From: Polaromonas sp.
Lineage (GTDB): Bacteria; Pseudomonadota; Gammaproteobacteria; Burkholderiales; Burkholderiaceae
Length of the DNA: 64,000 bases
Direction: 5' to 3'
Assembly (NCBI GenBank): GCA_013823505.1
Contig: PNMH01000001.1
Location: 71,929 to 135,928, forward strand
Shown: piece by piece, positions 16,751 to 27,387 of the stretch
How positions within the stretch are numbered: position 1 is the first letter of the stretch
Layout: each line of letters begins with the position of its first letter
Made by a program: the position numbers and the translations under genes
Notes under the pieces: generated by a model
What the model saw: only the letters and a program-made list of their open reading frames with translations
What the model was told of the DNA's origin: nothing
Database searches by the model: none

Positions 16751-19700
16751 ATGAGCTCGTCCGATTACTCATCCGCCGACCAGACCGCCACCTGGGTCTC
16801 CCGCTTCAACCTCTCGCAGTGGGCGCTGGACCACCAGGCCTTCACGCGCTACCTGATGATCGTGCTCATGGTGCTGGGCGTGGCGGCCTACTTCCAGCTC
16901 GGCCAGGACGAAGACCCGCCCTTCACCTTTCGTGCCATGGTGGTTCGGGCCTACTGGCCCGGCGCCACCGCCGAGCAGGTGGCCGAGCAGGTGGCCGACC
17001 GCATCGAGAAGACGCTGCAGGAAGTGCCCTACGCGGACAAGATCCGCAGCTATTCGAAGCCCGGCGAGACGCTGGTGATCTTCCAACTCAAGGACTCGTC
17101 TCCGCCCAAGGAGGTGCCACAGATCTGGTACACGGCGCGCAAGAAGATCGGCGACATGCAGGCCACGCTGCCACAAGGTGTGGTGGGCCCGTTTTACAAC
17201 GACGAGTTCGGCGATGTGTTCGGCGTGATCTATGCGCTGCAGGGCGACGGCTTCTCGTACGCCGACAAGAAGCAGGTGGCCGACAACGTGCGCCAGCAAC
17301 TGCTGCGTGTGCCCGACGTGAGCAAGGTCGAGCTTTTCGGCGTGCAGGATGAAAAGCTGTTTGTCGAGATATCGCAGAAGCGTCTGGCGGTGCTGGGGCT
17401 GAACCTGCAGCAGGTGCTGGACGTGCTGAGCCAGCAGAACGCGGTGGTGTCGGCCGGGGCGGTGCAGTCGCCGCAGGACGTGTTGCAGGTGCGCGTGGAA
17501 GGCGCGTTCCAGTCGGTGGATCAGCTGGGCGCCATGCCGATCCGCGCGGCCAATGGCACGCAGATCCGCCTGGGGGACCTGGCCGAGATCCGGCTTGGCT
17601 ATGTGGATCCACCACAAGTGCTGGTGCGCCACAACGGAAAAGACAGCATCGGTCTGGGCATTTCCATGGCCAAGGGCGGCGACATCATCGCGCTGGGCAA
17701 AGCCCTCAAGACCACGGTGGCTGGCATCGAGGCCACGCTGCCCGCCGGCATGGTGCTGGCGCAGGTGCAGGACCAGCCCAGCGCCGTGACGAACTCGGTC
17801 AACGAATTCGTGAAGGTGCTGGTCGAGGCGGTGGTGATCGTGCTGGCGGTCAGCTTTCTGGCTCTTGGCCTGCACAAGCGCCCGGGCAGCAAGGGCTTGC
17901 GCGGCTACACGCTGGACATCCGTCCTGGCCTGGTGGTCTTCATCACCATTCCGCTGGTGCTGGCCATGACCTTCCTCGCCATGAACTACTTCAAGATCGG
18001 CCTGCACAAGATCTCGCTGGGTTCGCTGATCATCGCGCTGGGCCTGCTGGTGGACGACGCGATCATCGCGGTGGAGATGATGGTGCGCAAGCTCGAAGAG
18101 GGCTACAGCATGGTGCGTGCGGCCACCTTCACCTGGGAGGCCACGGCCATGCCCATGCTCACCGGTACGCTGATCACGGCCGCCGGCTTCCTGCCCATTG
18201 GCCTGGCCAACTCCAGCACGGGCGAATACACGTTTGCGATCTTCGCGGTCACCGTGATCGCGCTGCTGCTGTCGTGGATCGTGGCGGTGTTCTTTGTGCC
18301 CTATCTCGGCGTGCGCTTGCTCAAAGTGAAGCCCCACGTGGGTGATGTTCACGAGGTGTTCGACGGCCCGTTCTACGTGCGTTTTCGCGCGGTGGTGGAC
18401 TGGTGCGTGCAGCACCGCTGGATCACGATCGGTGCCACCGTGCTCACCTTCGCGCTGGGCATCGTCGGCATGGGCCAGGTGCAGCAGCAGTTCTTTCCGG
18501 ACTCGAGCCGGCCAGAGATCCTGGTGGACGTGTGGCTGCCCGAGGGCAGCAGCATCAAGGCCATGGACGAGGCGACCAAGCGCCTGGAGGCGCGCATGAC
18601 GGCCGAAGAGGGCGTCAAAAGCGTGAGCACCTGGGTGGGCTCGGGCGTGCCGCGCTTCTATTTGCCGTTGGACCAGATCTTTCCGCAGACCAACGTGTCG
18701 CAACTCATTGTCTTGCCGCAAGACCTGAAGACCCGCGAGCGCCTGCGCAAGGCGCTGCCCGCTTTGCTGGCGACCGAATTTCCCGAGCTGCGCGGCCGCG
18801 TGAAGCTGCTGCCCAACGGCCCACCCGTGCCGTATCCGGTGCAGTTCCGTGTGGTCGGCACCGAGCCGACGCAATTGCGCACCCTGGCCGACGAGGTGAA
18901 GGTGGCCATGCGCGCCAACAGCAACATGCGCGGCGTCAACGACAACTGGAACGAGTCGGTCAAGCGGTTGCGGCTGGAGGTGGACCAGGCCAAGGCGCGC
19001 GCGCTGGGGGTGTCCAGCCAGTCGATCGCGCAGGCTGCGCGCACCTTGCTCAGCGGCAGCACGGTGGGCCAGTACCGCGATGGCGACAAGCTGATCGACA
19101 TCGTCCTGCGCCAGCCGCTGGACGAGCGCGACGCGATCAGCGACCTGGCCAACACCTACCTGCCCACCAGCAGTGGCCAGAGCATTCCGCTGTTGCAGAT
19201 CGCCCGGCCGGTGCTGGACTGGGAGGCGGGCGTGCTGTGGCGCGAGAACCGCGACTACGCCATCACGGTGCAGGGCGACGTGGTGGAAGGCCTGCAAGGC
19301 GCCACCGTCACGGCCGAGCTTCAGCCGGTGCTGAAGAAGATCAGCGACGGCTGGGCCGCGCGCGGGCTGTCCGGCTACCGCATCGAGGTGGCGGGCGCTG
19401 TGGCCGAGAGCAGCAAGGGGTCGTCATCGATCGCGGTGGGGATTCCGCTGATGCTGTTCATCGTTTTCACCCTGCTCATGTTGCAGTTGCAAAGCTTCAG
19501 CCGTTCATTGCTGGTGTTCCTCACCGGTCCGCTGGGTCTGGCGGGGGTGGCGGCTGCGCTGCTGCTGCTCAACCGGCCGTTCGGCTTTGTGGCCTTGCTG
19601 GGGGTGATTGCGCTGATGGGCATGATCCAGCGCAACTCGGTGATCCTGATCGACCAGATCGAGCAGGACCGCGCGCGCGGCGTGCCGGCCTGGGACGCGG

Positions 19701-19921
19701 TGGTGGAGTCGGCGGTGCGGCGGATGCGACCCATCGTGCTCACCGCTGCTGCCGCCGTGCTGGCGATGATTCCATTGTCGCGCAGCGTGTTCTGGGGGCC
19801 GATGGCGGTCGCGATCATGGGCGGGCTGGTGGTGGCCACCGTGCTGACGTTGCTGGCCTTGCCTGCGATGTACGCAGCGTGGTTTCGGGTGAAGCGGGAG
19901 CCTGAAGCGCCGTTGGCGTGA
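16751..19921 (+). CDS. RND-family efflux pump, inner-membrane transporter
   Basis: 1056 residues with the 12-helix RND plan: helix 1 near residues 35-55, two large periplasmic loops and a duplicated helix bundle. The GQDEDPPFTFRAMVVRAYWPGATAEQVAEQV stretch after helix 1 and the helix 4 acidic pair GLLVDDAIIAVEMM are hallmarks of hydrophobe/amphiphile exporters of the AcrB superfamily. A long soluble N-terminal extension (about 30 residues) precedes helix 1. The ATG at 16751 is taken instead of a GTG 24 bases upstream, which overlaps the adaptor gene. There is no outer-membrane factor gene nearby, so a separate TolC-like partner is expected. Confidence 0.92.
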   Translation: MSSSDYSSADQTATWVSRFNLSQWALDHQAFTRYLMIVLMVLGVAAYFQLGQDEDPPFTFRAMVVRAYWPGATAEQVAEQVADRIEKTLQEVPYADKIRSYSKPGETLVIFQLKDSSPPKEVPQIWYTARKKIGDMQATLPQGVVGPFYNDEFGDVFGVIYALQGDGFSYADKKQVADNVRQQLLRVPDVSKVELFGVQDEKLFVEISQKRLAVLGLNLQQVLDVLSQQNAVVSAGAVQSPQDVLQVRVEGAFQSVDQLGAMPIRAANGTQIRLGDLAEIRLGYVDPPQVLVRHNGKDSIGLGISMAKGGDIIALGKALKTTVAGIEATLPAGMVLAQVQDQPSAVTNSVNEFVKVLVEAVVIVLAVSFLALGLHKRPGSKGLRGYTLDIRPGLVVFITIPLVLAMTFLAMNYFKIGLHKISLGSLIIALGLLVDDAIIAVEMMVRKLEEGYSMVRAATFTWEATAMPMLTGTLITAAGFLPIGLANSSTGEYTFAIFAVTVIALLLSWIVAVFFVPYLGVRLLKVKPHVGDVHEVFDGPFYVRFRAVVDWCVQHRWITIGATVLTFALGIVGMGQVQQQFFPDSSRPEILVDVWLPEGSSIKAMDEATKRLEARMTAEEGVKSVSTWVGSGVPRFYLPLDQIFPQTNVSQLIVLPQDLKTRERLRKALPALLATEFPELRGRVKLLPNGPPVPYPVQFRVVGTEPTQLRTLADEVKVAMRANSNMRGVNDNWNESVKRLRLEVDQAKARALGVSSQSIAQAARTLLSGSTVGQYRDGDKLIDIVLRQPLDERDAISDLANTYLPTSSGQSIPLLQIARPVLDWEAGVLWRENRDYAITVQGDVVEGLQGATVTAELQPVLKKISDGWAARGLSGYRIEVAGAVAESSKGSSSIAVGIPLMLFIVFTLLMLQLQSFSRSLLVFLTGPLGLAGVAAALLLLNRPFGFVALLGVIALMGMIQRNSVILIDQIEQDRARGVPAWDAVVESAVRRMRPIVLTAAAAVLAMIPLSRSVFWGPMAVAIMGGLVVATVLTLLALPAMYAAWFRVKREPEAPLA

Positions 19922-20007
19922 GCCCGGCAAGGGCTCGGACCTGCCGGATTGGGAACCCTCTTGGTCAACAATGCACCAACAAGTCCCCAACCCGTCGAGT
20001 TCTGCCC

Positions 20008-20649
20008 ATGCGAATTGCCCTCATCCATGCCCTGGCCCACTCGGTGGCGCCCATCAACGAAGAGCTGCAGCGCGCGTGGCCCGAGGCCGTGCGCATGAAC
20101 CTGCTAGACGACACGCTCTCGGCCGACCTGGCCCGCAGTGGCCAGGGCCTGGACGAGACCATGCACCAGCGCTTCGAGACCTTGTCGGCGTACGCCGAGG
20201 GCACCGGTGCGCAGGCCATTCTGTTCACCTGTTCAGCCTTCGGCCCTTGCATCGAAGCCGCTTCCGCCCGCCGGCCCCACATGCCGGTGCTCAAACCCAA
20301 CGAAGCCATGGTGGCCGACGCCGTGGCGCTCGGTGGGCGCGTGGGTCTGATCGCGTCCTTCGGCCCCACGCTCGCATCCATGCCGCCCGAGTTTCCCCCG
20401 GGCACCGAGCTGGTGACGCGCCTGGCCGACGGAGCCCTCGAAGCACTCAACCGAGGTGACACAGCCGGGCACGACGCGTTGGTGGTCGAGGCCGCGCAGT
20501 GGCTTGCGGAAAAGGGTTGCGATGTGATTGCACTGGCCCAGTTCAGCATGGCACGCGCGCAGATGGCCGTGCACCGCGCCGTGGACTTGCCGGTCCTCAC
20601 CACGCCGGGCAGCGCCGTGCGGATGTTGCGACTTCGGCTCGCCGCCTGA
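20008..20649 (+). CDS. Asp/Glu racemase-fold protein, second catalytic Cys missing
   Basis: 213 residues resembling the aspartate/glutamate/hydantoin racemase superfamily, which includes arylmalonate decarboxylase and maleate isomerase. The first catalytic position is present as ILFTCSAFGPC (Cys75). The second position, normally a Cys in an LGC-type motif, reads CDVIALAQFSMA, with Gln-Phe-Ser at 178-180. Classical two-base racemisation is therefore unlikely, and the substrate is unknown. The ATG at 20008 is taken because it begins MRIALIHAL, the first beta strand. It stands alone between the RND operon and tRNA-Leu. Confidence 0.72.
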   Translation: MRIALIHALAHSVAPINEELQRAWPEAVRMNLLDDTLSADLARSGQGLDETMHQRFETLSAYAEGTGAQAILFTCSAFGPCIEAASARRPHMPVLKPNEAMVADAVALGGRVGLIASFGPTLASMPPEFPPGTELVTRLADGALEALNRGDTAGHDALVVEAAQWLAEKGCDVIALAQFSMARAQMAVHRAVDLPVLTTPGSAVRMLRLRLAA

Positions 20650-20677
20650 GCCTGCGGCTTGGTGTCTGGGCAGCGGC

Positions 20678-20683
20678 TACAAT
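20678..20683 (+). promoter_or_regulatory. Probable -10 element for tRNA-Leu(UAG)
   Basis: TACAAT lies 72 bases before the tRNA gene in the gap after the preceding coding sequence. No strong -35 is seen at the ideal distance, so this is a weak call resting on the hexamer and its position. Confidence 0.35.
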
Positions 20684-20755
20684 CGAAGGTTGCCGTGAAG
20701 AGGACAGGCGGGCTGCAGCACACCACGTGCATCCCGCCGGACACCCATCCAAGGC

Positions 20756-20842
20756 GCGCGGGTGGCGAAATTGGTAGACGCACCAGGTTTAGGTCCTGAC
20801 GCCAGCAATGGTGTGGGGGTTCGAGTCCCCCCCCGCGCACCA
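20756..20842 (+). tRNA. tRNA-Leu (anticodon UAG)
   Basis: 87 bases including an encoded CCA. The acceptor GCGCGGG pairs with CCCGCGC. There is a typical class II long variable arm and a TTCGAGT T-loop closed by five G-C pairs. The anticodon loop TTTAGGT gives UAG. The top pair of the anticodon stem is a C-A mismatch (CCAGG against CCTGA). tig follows 82 bases later, so the two could share a transcript. Confidence 0.97.
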
Positions 20843-20924
20843 CCACAGACACATGCATTCCCCGGTTCGGCCAGGCAGGCTGGCTGAGCCGCAATTTTTG
20901 GGCACCACCCTTTTGGAGAGAACC

Positions 20925-22235
20925 ATGACCGTGACCGTTGAAACCCTGGAAAAGCTCGAGCGCAAGATCACGCTGTCGCTGCCGGCCAATGTGATCCAGA
21001 ACGAGGTGGCGAACCGCCTCAAGCGCATGGCGCGCGACGTGAAGATGGACGGTTTCCGTCCCGGCAAGGTGCCCATGAACGTGGTGGCCCAGCGCTACGG
21101 CTATTCGGTGCACTACGAAGTGATGAACGACAAGGTCGGCGAAGCTTTCGCCACCGCCGCCAACGAAGCGCAGCTGCGCGTGGCTGGCCAGCCCAAGATC
21201 ACCGAGAAGGAAGGCGCGCCCGAGGGCGAACTGACCTTCGATGCCGTGTTCGAGGTGTACCCCGAAGTCAAGATCGGTGACCTGACCACCGCCGCGGTGG
21301 ACAAGGTGTCTGCCGAGGTGGACGCCGCCGCCATCGACCGCACCCTGGACATCCTGCGCAAGCAGCGCCGCACCTTCGCGCAGCGCGCGCAGGACCAAGC
21401 CGCCCAAAACGGCGACCGCGCGACCATCGACTTTGCCGGCAAGATCGACGGCGAGCCGTTTGAAGGCGGCAAGGCCGAAGCCTTCCAGTTCATCGTGGGC
21501 GATGGCCAGATGCTCAAGGAATTTGAAGACGCCGTGCGCGGCATGAAGCAGGGCGAGAGCAAGACCTTCCCGCTGGCCTTCCCCGAGGACTACCACGGCA
21601 AGGACGTGGCCGGCAAAACCGCCGACTTCCTGGTCACGGTCAACAAGCTCGAAGCCGCCCACCTGCCTGAAGTCGACGAGGCCCTGGCCAAATCGCTGGG
21701 CATCGCAGACGGCACCGTGGAAGGCCTGCGCGCCGACATCCAGAAAAACCTGGAGCGCGAAGTCAAGTTCCGCCTGCAGGCCCGTAACAAGCAGTCCGTG
21801 ATGGACGCGCTGGTGGCCGTGTCCGAACTCGATCTGCCGAAATCGGTGGTGCAGTCCGAACTCGACCGCCTGGTGGAAGGCGCGCGCGCCGACCTCAAGC
21901 AGCGCGGTGTGAAAGACGCCGAAAAGGCTCCGATCCCCGAAGAACTGTTCCGCCCGCAGGCCGAGCGCCGCGTGCGCCTGGGTCTGGTGGTGGCCGAGCT
22001 GGTGCGTTCCAACGAACTGCACGCCAAGCCCGAGCAGATCAAGGCCCACATCGAAGAGCTGGCGGCCTCCTACGAGAAGCCAGCCGACGTGGTGCGCTGG
22101 TACCAGGGTGACAACCGCCGCATGGCCGAAGTCGAAGCCATCGTGATCGAAAACAACGTGACCGAATTCGTGTTGTCCAAGGCCAAGATCACCGAAAAGG
22201 CGGTCAGCTTCGACGAACTGATGGCGCAAAACTGA
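20925..22235 (+). CDS. tig: Trigger factor, ribosome-associated folding chaperone
   Basis: 436 residues, the usual family length. The N-terminal ribosome-binding domain contains FRPGKVP (GFRPGKVPMNVVAQRYG, about residues 42-58). The middle peptidyl-prolyl isomerase (FKBP-like) domain covers about 150-245 (GDRATIDFAGKIDGEPFEGG). The C-terminal helical chaperone domain follows. The ATG at 20925 has a GGAGAG ribosome-binding site 4 bases upstream. It heads the classic tig-clpP-clpX-lon order and ends at a strong terminator. Confidence 0.97.
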   Translation: MTVTVETLEKLERKITLSLPANVIQNEVANRLKRMARDVKMDGFRPGKVPMNVVAQRYGYSVHYEVMNDKVGEAFATAANEAQLRVAGQPKITEKEGAPEGELTFDAVFEVYPEVKIGDLTTAAVDKVSAEVDAAAIDRTLDILRKQRRTFAQRAQDQAAQNGDRATIDFAGKIDGEPFEGGKAEAFQFIVGDGQMLKEFEDAVRGMKQGESKTFPLAFPEDYHGKDVAGKTADFLVTVNKLEAAHLPEVDEALAKSLGIADGTVEGLRADIQKNLEREVKFRLQARNKQSVMDALVAVSELDLPKSVVQSELDRLVEGARADLKQRGVKDAEKAPIPEELFRPQAERRVRLGLVVAELVRSNELHAKPEQIKAHIEELAASYEKPADVVRWYQGDNRRMAEVEAIVIENNVTEFVLSKAKITEKAVSFDELMAQN

Positions 22236-22260
22236 TCTGCCTGCCGGGCAGAAACGCAGA

Positions 22261-22286
22261 GGGCGGAGCGATCCGCCCTTTTTTTT
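22261..22286 (+). terminator. Rho-independent terminator after tig
   Basis: GGGCGGA-GCGA-TCCGCCC, a 7-bp perfect stem with a 4-base loop, followed by eight T, 26 bases after the tig stop. It separates tig from clpP. Confidence 0.92.
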
Positions 22287-22419
22287 GCCGGTTTGAACCC
22301 CACGTGTCACCCGCTGTTCCGTTTTTGGTGGCCCAAAGGCCATCGCCCTTGTGTGCATACGGCCACAGTGGGTTGGTTACAGTAGTGACACGGTAATGCA
22401 TCAACACATGGAGAAACGC

Positions 22420-23037
22420 ATGAGCGCAATGGACATTCAAGGCCTGGGCATGGTGCCCATGGTGATCGAAACCTCGGGTCGCGGCGAACGTGCTTACGAC
22501 ATCTATTCCCGCCTGCTTAAGGAGCGCGTGATTTTTCTGGTGGGTGAAGTCAACGACCATTCGGCCAACCTGGTGGTGGCGCAGTTGTTGTTCCTGGAAA
22601 GCGAAAACCCCGACAAGGACATTTCGTTCTACATCAACTCTCCCGGTGGTTCGGTGAGCGCCGGCATGGCGATCTTCGACACCATGAACTTCATCAAGCC
22701 CGACGTGTCGACCCTGTGCTGCGGTTTTGCTGCCAGCATGGGCGCCTTCCTGCTGGCTGCGGGCACCAAGGGCAAGCGCTTCTCGCTGCCCAACTCCAAG
22801 ATCATGATCCACCAGCCGTCGGGCGGCAGCCGGGGTCAGGCAACCGAAATCGAGATCCAGGCCCGCGAGATCCTGAAAACCCGAGAGCAGCTCAACAAGA
22901 TCCTGGCCGAGCGCACTGGCCAGCCTCTGGACCGAATTGCCCGCGACACCGAACGCGACTACTACATGTCTGCCGCCGAATCGGCAGAGTACGGCCTGAT
23001 CGACAAAGTGATCGAGAAGCGACCGAGCGCAACCTGA
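22420..23037 (+). CDS. clpP: ATP-dependent Clp protease proteolytic subunit ClpP
   Basis: 205 residues. The catalytic triad is Ser106 ([11 protein letters not shown]), His131 ([10 protein letters not shown]) and Asp180 (RDTERDYYM). The conserved [15 protein letters not shown] strand is present. The ATG at 22420 has GGAGAAA upstream and gives [23 protein letters not shown], matching the family including the short propeptide region. It makes the barrel protease that degrades substrates unfolded by ClpX, whose gene follows after 115 bases. Confidence 0.97.
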   Translation: MSAMDIQGLGMVPMVIETSGRGERAYDIYSRLLKERVIFLVGEVNDHSANLVVAQLLFLESENPDKDISFYINSPGGSVSAGMAIFDTMNFIKPDVSTLCCGFAASMGAFLLAAGTKGKRFSLPNSKIMIHQPSGGSRGQATEIEIQAREILKTREQLNKILAERTGQPLDRIARDTERDYYMSAAESAEYGLIDKVIEKRPSAT

Positions 23038-23152
23038 GGCCGACCGGGCGGCGAAAAGCGGGAGACGGTGCCCATAAAGGTGCCTTTCCCGGGTTTGGCG
23101 CCCGGAAGGCTTGATCTATCATTGTTCCCACTGATTCACCTGACGCCCCTCT

Positions 23153-24418
23153 ATGGCCGACAAAAAAGCGACCTCCAGCGAAAAAGCGCTCTACTGCTCC
23201 TTCTGCGGTAAGAGTCAGCACGAGGTCAAGAAGCTCATCGCCGGGCCCTCGGTGTTCATTTGCGACGAGTGCATCGACCTCTGCAACGACATCATCCGTG
23301 ACGAGTTGCCTGGCCTTGAGTCTGTCAAGGCGTCTGGCGAAGATGTGCCCACGCCTTCCGACCTCAAGTCCAACCTCGACAACTACGTGATCGGTCAACA
23401 GGGCGCCAAGCGCGCTCTGGCCGTCGCGGTCTACAACCACTACAAGCGCCTGCGCCACAAGCAGACGGCCCGCAAGGACGATGTGGAGCTGGCCAAGAGC
23501 AACATCCTGCTGATCGGGCCCACCGGCTCGGGCAAGACGCTGCTGGCCCAGACCATGGCGCGCATGCTCAACGTGCCTTTTGTCATGGCCGACGCCACCA
23601 CCCTGACCGAGGCCGGTTACGTGGGTGAAGACGTGGAAAACATCGTCGCCAAGCTGCTGCAGAGCTGCAATTACGACGTCGAGCGCGCTCAGCAGGGCAT
23701 CGTTTACATCGACGAAATCGACAAGATCACCCGCAAGTCCGACAACCCGTCCATCACCCGTGATGTGTCTGGTGAGGGCGTGCAGCAGGCTTTGCTCAAG
23801 CTCATCGAGGGCACCATGGCTTCGGTGCCACCTCAGGGTGGCCGCAAGCACCCCAACCAGGACTTCCTGCAGGTTGACACGACCAACATCCTGTTCATCT
23901 GCGGCGGCGCTTTTGCGGGCCTTGAAAAAATCATCGAGAACCGAACCGAAGCCTCGGGCATCGGCTTCGGGGCTACGGTCAAGAGCAAGAAGCAGCGCAG
24001 CGTGACCGAGGCATTCAAGGAAATCGAGCCCGAAGACCTGATCAAGTTCGGCCTGATCCCCGAACTCGTGGGCCGTGTGCCTGTGATCGCCGCGTTGTCT
24101 GAACTCAGCGAAGACGCGTTGGTCGAGATCCTCACCGAACCCAAGAATGCGGTGGTGAAACAGTTCTCTCGCTTGTTGGCCATGGAAGGCGCGGAGCTCG
24201 AAGTGCGCCCGGCCGCGCTCAAGGCTATCGCTCGCAAGGCGCTGGCTCGCAAGACGGGCGCGCGCGGACTGCGTTCGATCCTGGAAAATGCGTTGATCGA
24301 CACCATGTTTGACCTGCCAAGCATGAACAATGTTGAGAAAGTGGTGGTGGATGAGTCCACCATCGACGAAAACAAGCCACCTCTGCTGGTTTACCGCGAG
24401 GCGGCCAAGCAGGCCTGA
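23153..24418 (+). CDS. clpX: ATP-dependent Clp protease ATP-binding subunit ClpX
   Basis: 421 residues. The N-terminal zinc-binding domain has four Cys (CSFCGK and CDECIDLC, about residues 14-40). The AAA+ domain has Walker A GPTGSGKT (about 122-129), the pore loop GYVGEDVE and Walker [13 protein letters not shown]. The IGFGA ClpP-docking tripeptide variant is in [11 protein letters not shown]. It unfolds and feeds substrates to ClpP. The genes on either side (clpP, lon) run in the same direction. Confidence 0.97.
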   Translation: MADKKATSSEKALYCSFCGKSQHEVKKLIAGPSVFICDECIDLCNDIIRDELPGLESVKASGEDVPTPSDLKSNLDNYVIGQQGAKRALAVAVYNHYKRLRHKQTARKDDVELAKSNILLIGPTGSGKTLLAQTMARMLNVPFVMADATTLTEAGYVGEDVENIVAKLLQSCNYDVERAQQGIVYIDEIDKITRKSDNPSITRDVSGEGVQQALLKLIEGTMASVPPQGGRKHPNQDFLQVDTTNILFICGGAFAGLEKIIENRTEASGIGFGATVKSKKQRSVTEAFKEIEPEDLIKFGLIPELVGRVPVIAALSELSEDALVEILTEPKNAVVKQFSRLLAMEGAELEVRPAALKAIARKALARKTGARGLRSILENALIDTMFDLPSMNNVEKVVVDESTIDENKPPLLVYREAAKQA

Positions 24419-24518
24419 GCAGGCCTGCGACGACGGGCGCTGCAGGCAGCGCCCCAGCGATGCGTCCGGTTGATATCGCCCGCACCAACCCCAGTTACCC
24501 GTTTTAGTCGAGGTTGAA

Positions 24519-26951
24519 ATGTCCGGACAAACTCCTCTCCCCAGTACCCCGGTGGAACTCCCGCTGCTGCCCCTGCGCGACGTGGTGGTGTTCCCGCACA
24601 TGGTCATTCCGCTGTTCGTGGGCCGCCCCAAGAGCATCAAGGCGCTCGAGTCCGCCATGGAGTCCGAGCGCCGCATCATGCTGGTGGCACAAAAGGCCGC
24701 AGCCAAAGACGAGCCGTCGACCGACGACATGTTCGAGATGGGCTGTGTGGCCACCATCCTTCAGATGCTCAAGCTGCCCGACGGTACCGTGAAGGTGCTG
24801 GTCGAAGGCGTGCAGCGTGCGAAGGTGCTGGCCATTCGTGACGGCGAAAGCCATTTCATCGCCAGCGTGAGCCCGGTCGATCCGGCGGTCGAGCGTGCAG
24901 ACACACAGTCCAACGAGCTTGAAGCCCTGCGTCGCGCGGTGATGCAGCAGTTTGACCAGTACGTCAAACTCAACAAGAAGATTCCCTCAGAGATCCTCAC
25001 CTCGATCTCCAGCATCGACGATCCCGGTCGATTGGCCGACACGATCGCTGCACACCTGCCGCTCAAGCTCGAATCCAAACAGGTCGTGCTTGACCTCGAC
25101 CCGATCAACAAGCGACTCGAAAATCTGTTCGAGCAGCTCGAACGTGAGGTCGACATTCTCAATGTCGACAAGAAGATCCGCGGCCGCGTGAAGCGGCAGA
25201 TGGAAAAGAACCAGCGCGACTTCTACTTGAACGAACAGGTCAAGGCCATCCAGAAGGAATTGGGTGAAGGCGAAGAGGGCGCCGACATCGAAGAGATCGA
25301 GAAGAAGATCAAGGCCGCCAAGATGCCTGCCGAAGCGCGCAAGAAGGCCGATGCCGAGTTCAAGAAGCTCAAGCTGATGTCGCCCATGTCGGCCGAGGCC
25401 ACGGTGGTGCGCAATTACATCGACGCTCTGGTGGCGCTGCCCTGGAGCAAGAAAACCAAGATCAAGCACGACCTGGCACACGCGGAGGCGGTGCTCAACG
25501 AGGACCATTACGGTCTTGAGAAGGTCAAGGACCGCATCCTTGAGTATCTTGCTGTGCAACAGCGTGTGGACAAGGTGAAGGCGCCCATCCTGTGCCTGGT
25601 GGGCCCACCCGGCGTGGGCAAAACCTCGCTCGGGCAATCGGTGGCCAAGGCCACCGGGCGCAAGTACGTTCGCATGGCCCTGGGCGGCATGCGCGACGAG
25701 GCCGAGATCCGTGGGCACCGCCGCACCTACATTGGCGCGATGCCGGGCAAGGTGTTGCAGAGCCTGACCAAGGTCGGCACGCGCAATCCGCTGTTCCTGC
25801 TCGACGAGATCGACAAGCTGGGCACCGACTTCCGTGGCGACCCTTCCAGTGCGTTGCTCGAGGTGCTCGATCCGGAGCAGAACCACACCTTCGGCGATCA
25901 CTATGTCGAGGTCGACTTCGACCTGTCCGACGTGATGTTCGTGGCGACCTCGAATTCGATGAACATTCCGCCAGCCCTGCTGGACCGAATGGAAGTCATT
26001 CGACTCTCGGGTTACACCGAAGAGGAAAAGACCAACATCGCCATGCGCTACCTGTTGCCCAAGCAGCTCAAGAACAACGGCCTGAAAGAGGGCGAGCTGG
26101 AGGTGAAGGAAGAGGCCGTGCGAGACATCGTGCGCTACTACACCCGTGAAGCGGGTGTGCGTTCGCTGGAGCGCGAACTCTCCAAGATCTGCCGCAAGGT
26201 GGTCAAGGGCCTCCTGCTCAAGAAATACACGCCCACGGTGATCGTGGACGCCGAGAACCTCAACGATTTTCTGGGGGTGCGCAAGTACAGCTACGGCCGT
26301 GCCGAGGCGCAGAACCAGGTGGGCCAGGTGGTCGGGCTGGCGTGGACGGAAGTGGGTGGCGATCTGCTGACCATTGAAGTCGCGATCATGCCGGGCAAGG
26401 GCATCATCACCCGCACGGGTTCGCTGGGCGACGTGATGAAGGAGTCTGTGGAAGCAGCGCGCACGGTGGTGCGCAGCCGCGCCCGCATGCTGGGCATCAA
26501 GGACGAACAGTTCGACAAGCGCGACATTCACATCCACGTGCCCGATGGCGCCACACCCAAGGACGGTCCGAGCGCAGGCGCTGCCATGACCACGGCTCTC
26601 GTGTCATCCATCACCGGCATTCCCGTGCGGGCCGACGTGGCAATGACCGGTGAGATCACCTTGCGCGGCGAAGTCACCGCCATCGGCGGCTTGAAAGAGA
26701 AACTGCTGGCGGCGCTGCGCGGTGGTATCAAGACGGTCATCATCCCTGAAGAGAACGTCAAGGATCTGGCCGACATCCCCGACAACGTGAAGCAGGGTCT
26801 GGAAATTGTCCCGGTCAAATGGATCGACAAAGTGCTCGCAATTGCACTCGAACGCCAGCCCGTTCCCTTGACCGACGAAGAGGTGGCTGCGCAGATCGCC
26901 GCGGCCTCCACACGAGCGCCCACGCCCGGGCAGGACGCCGTGAAACACTGA
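24519..26951 (+). CDS. lon: ATP-dependent protease Lon
   Basis: 810 residues. The N-terminal LON substrate-binding domain begins [24 protein letters not shown] coiled-coil follows at about 190-290, then an AAA+ module with Walker [10 protein letters not shown] (about residue 361) and Walker [12 protein letters not shown]. The protease domain has the Ser-Lys dyad: Ser near 685 in DGPSAGAAM and Lys near 727 in GLKEKLLAA. It is a LonA type with bacterial domain order. It lies 100 bases after clpX; the tRNA-Gly promoter begins about 20 bases after its stop. Confidence 0.97.
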   Translation: MSGQTPLPSTPVELPLLPLRDVVVFPHMVIPLFVGRPKSIKALESAMESERRIMLVAQKAAAKDEPSTDDMFEMGCVATILQMLKLPDGTVKVLVEGVQRAKVLAIRDGESHFIASVSPVDPAVERADTQSNELEALRRAVMQQFDQYVKLNKKIPSEILTSISSIDDPGRLADTIAAHLPLKLESKQVVLDLDPINKRLENLFEQLEREVDILNVDKKIRGRVKRQMEKNQRDFYLNEQVKAIQKELGEGEEGADIEEIEKKIKAAKMPAEARKKADAEFKKLKLMSPMSAEATVVRNYIDALVALPWSKKTKIKHDLAHAEAVLNEDHYGLEKVKDRILEYLAVQQRVDKVKAPILCLVGPPGVGKTSLGQSVAKATGRKYVRMALGGMRDEAEIRGHRRTYIGAMPGKVLQSLTKVGTRNPLFLLDEIDKLGTDFRGDPSSALLEVLDPEQNHTFGDHYVEVDFDLSDVMFVATSNSMNIPPALLDRMEVIRLSGYTEEEKTNIAMRYLLPKQLKNNGLKEGELEVKEEAVRDIVRYYTREAGVRSLERELSKICRKVVKGLLLKKYTPTVIVDAENLNDFLGVRKYSYGRAEAQNQVGQVVGLAWTEVGGDLLTIEVAIMPGKGIITRTGSLGDVMKESVEAARTVVRSRARMLGIKDEQFDKRDIHIHVPDGATPKDGPSAGAAMTTALVSSITGIPVRADVAMTGEITLRGEVTAIGGLKEKLLAALRGGIKTVIIPEENVKDLADIPDNVKQGLEIVPVKWIDKVLAIALERQPVPLTDEEVAAQIAAASTRAPTPGQDAVKH

Positions 26952-26970
26952 TCAAAAAATTTGGGGGGGC

Positions 26971-27000
26971 TTGAAAGAGGCCCATTTTTTAGGTTAGAAT
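26971..27000 (+). promoter_or_regulatory. Promoter of the tRNA-Gly gene
   Basis: TTGAAA (-35, 26971-26976) and TAGAAT (-10, 26995-27000) with an 18-base spacer, 49 bases before tRNA-Gly and directly after lon. Both hexamers match sigma-70 consensus at five of six positions. Confidence 0.7.
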
Positions 27001-27049
27001 TTCAGCTTCCGGCAGACAAGCGGAACAGCACTGAAAAGTGTCGAGAAAT

Positions 27050-27125
<76 letters not shown>

Positions 27126-27135
27126 GATTCAAAAA

Positions 27136-27158
27136 GGGAAGCTCTGCTTCCCTTTTTT
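27136..27158 (+). terminator. Terminator after tRNA-Gly
   Basis: GGGAAGC-TCT-GCTTCCC, a perfect 7-bp stem with a 3-base loop, preceded by A-rich sequence and followed by six T. Because of the A tract on the other side it could act in both directions. Confidence 0.88.
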
Positions 27159-27198
27159 GTAGCCTTTTCAGATCAGTGCTTTCTGCGCTGACCCTGAT

Positions 27199-27272
27199 GG
27201 CGCGATAGCAAAGCGGTTATGCCCCGGATTGCAAATCCGGTTAGTCCGGTTCGACTCCGGATCGCGCCTCCA
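27199..27272 (+). tRNA. tRNA-Cys (anticodon GCA)
   Basis: 74 bases with an encoded CCA. Acceptor GGCGCGA pairs with TCGCGCC, the anticodon arm CCGGATTGCAAATCCGG gives GCA, and the T-loop is TTCGACT. It lies between tRNA-Gly and tRNA-Leu on the same strand. Confidence 0.96.
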
Positions 27273-27387
27273 GAATCACCTGCAACCCCGCCAACAACAT
27301 TGTTGCCGGGGTTGTTTCATTTGAATCGCCCGATCCTTGACGCTTGCAGGGCGGCGAGGTGTCTCCACCTGCGACAATCTGCACTCG

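Noticed and set aside
16769..19297. 842-codon open frame antisense to the RND pump, and similar long antisense frames over tig, acs, lon, ilvD and others
   Set aside because: They mirror the codon periodicity of GC-rich genes on the other strand, show low-complexity His/Gln/Arg/Ala composition and match no family.
22291..22419. Heat-shock (sigma-32) promoter before clpP
   Set aside because: TTTGAA is present but no CCCCAT-like -10 lies at the required distance, so I could not support it.
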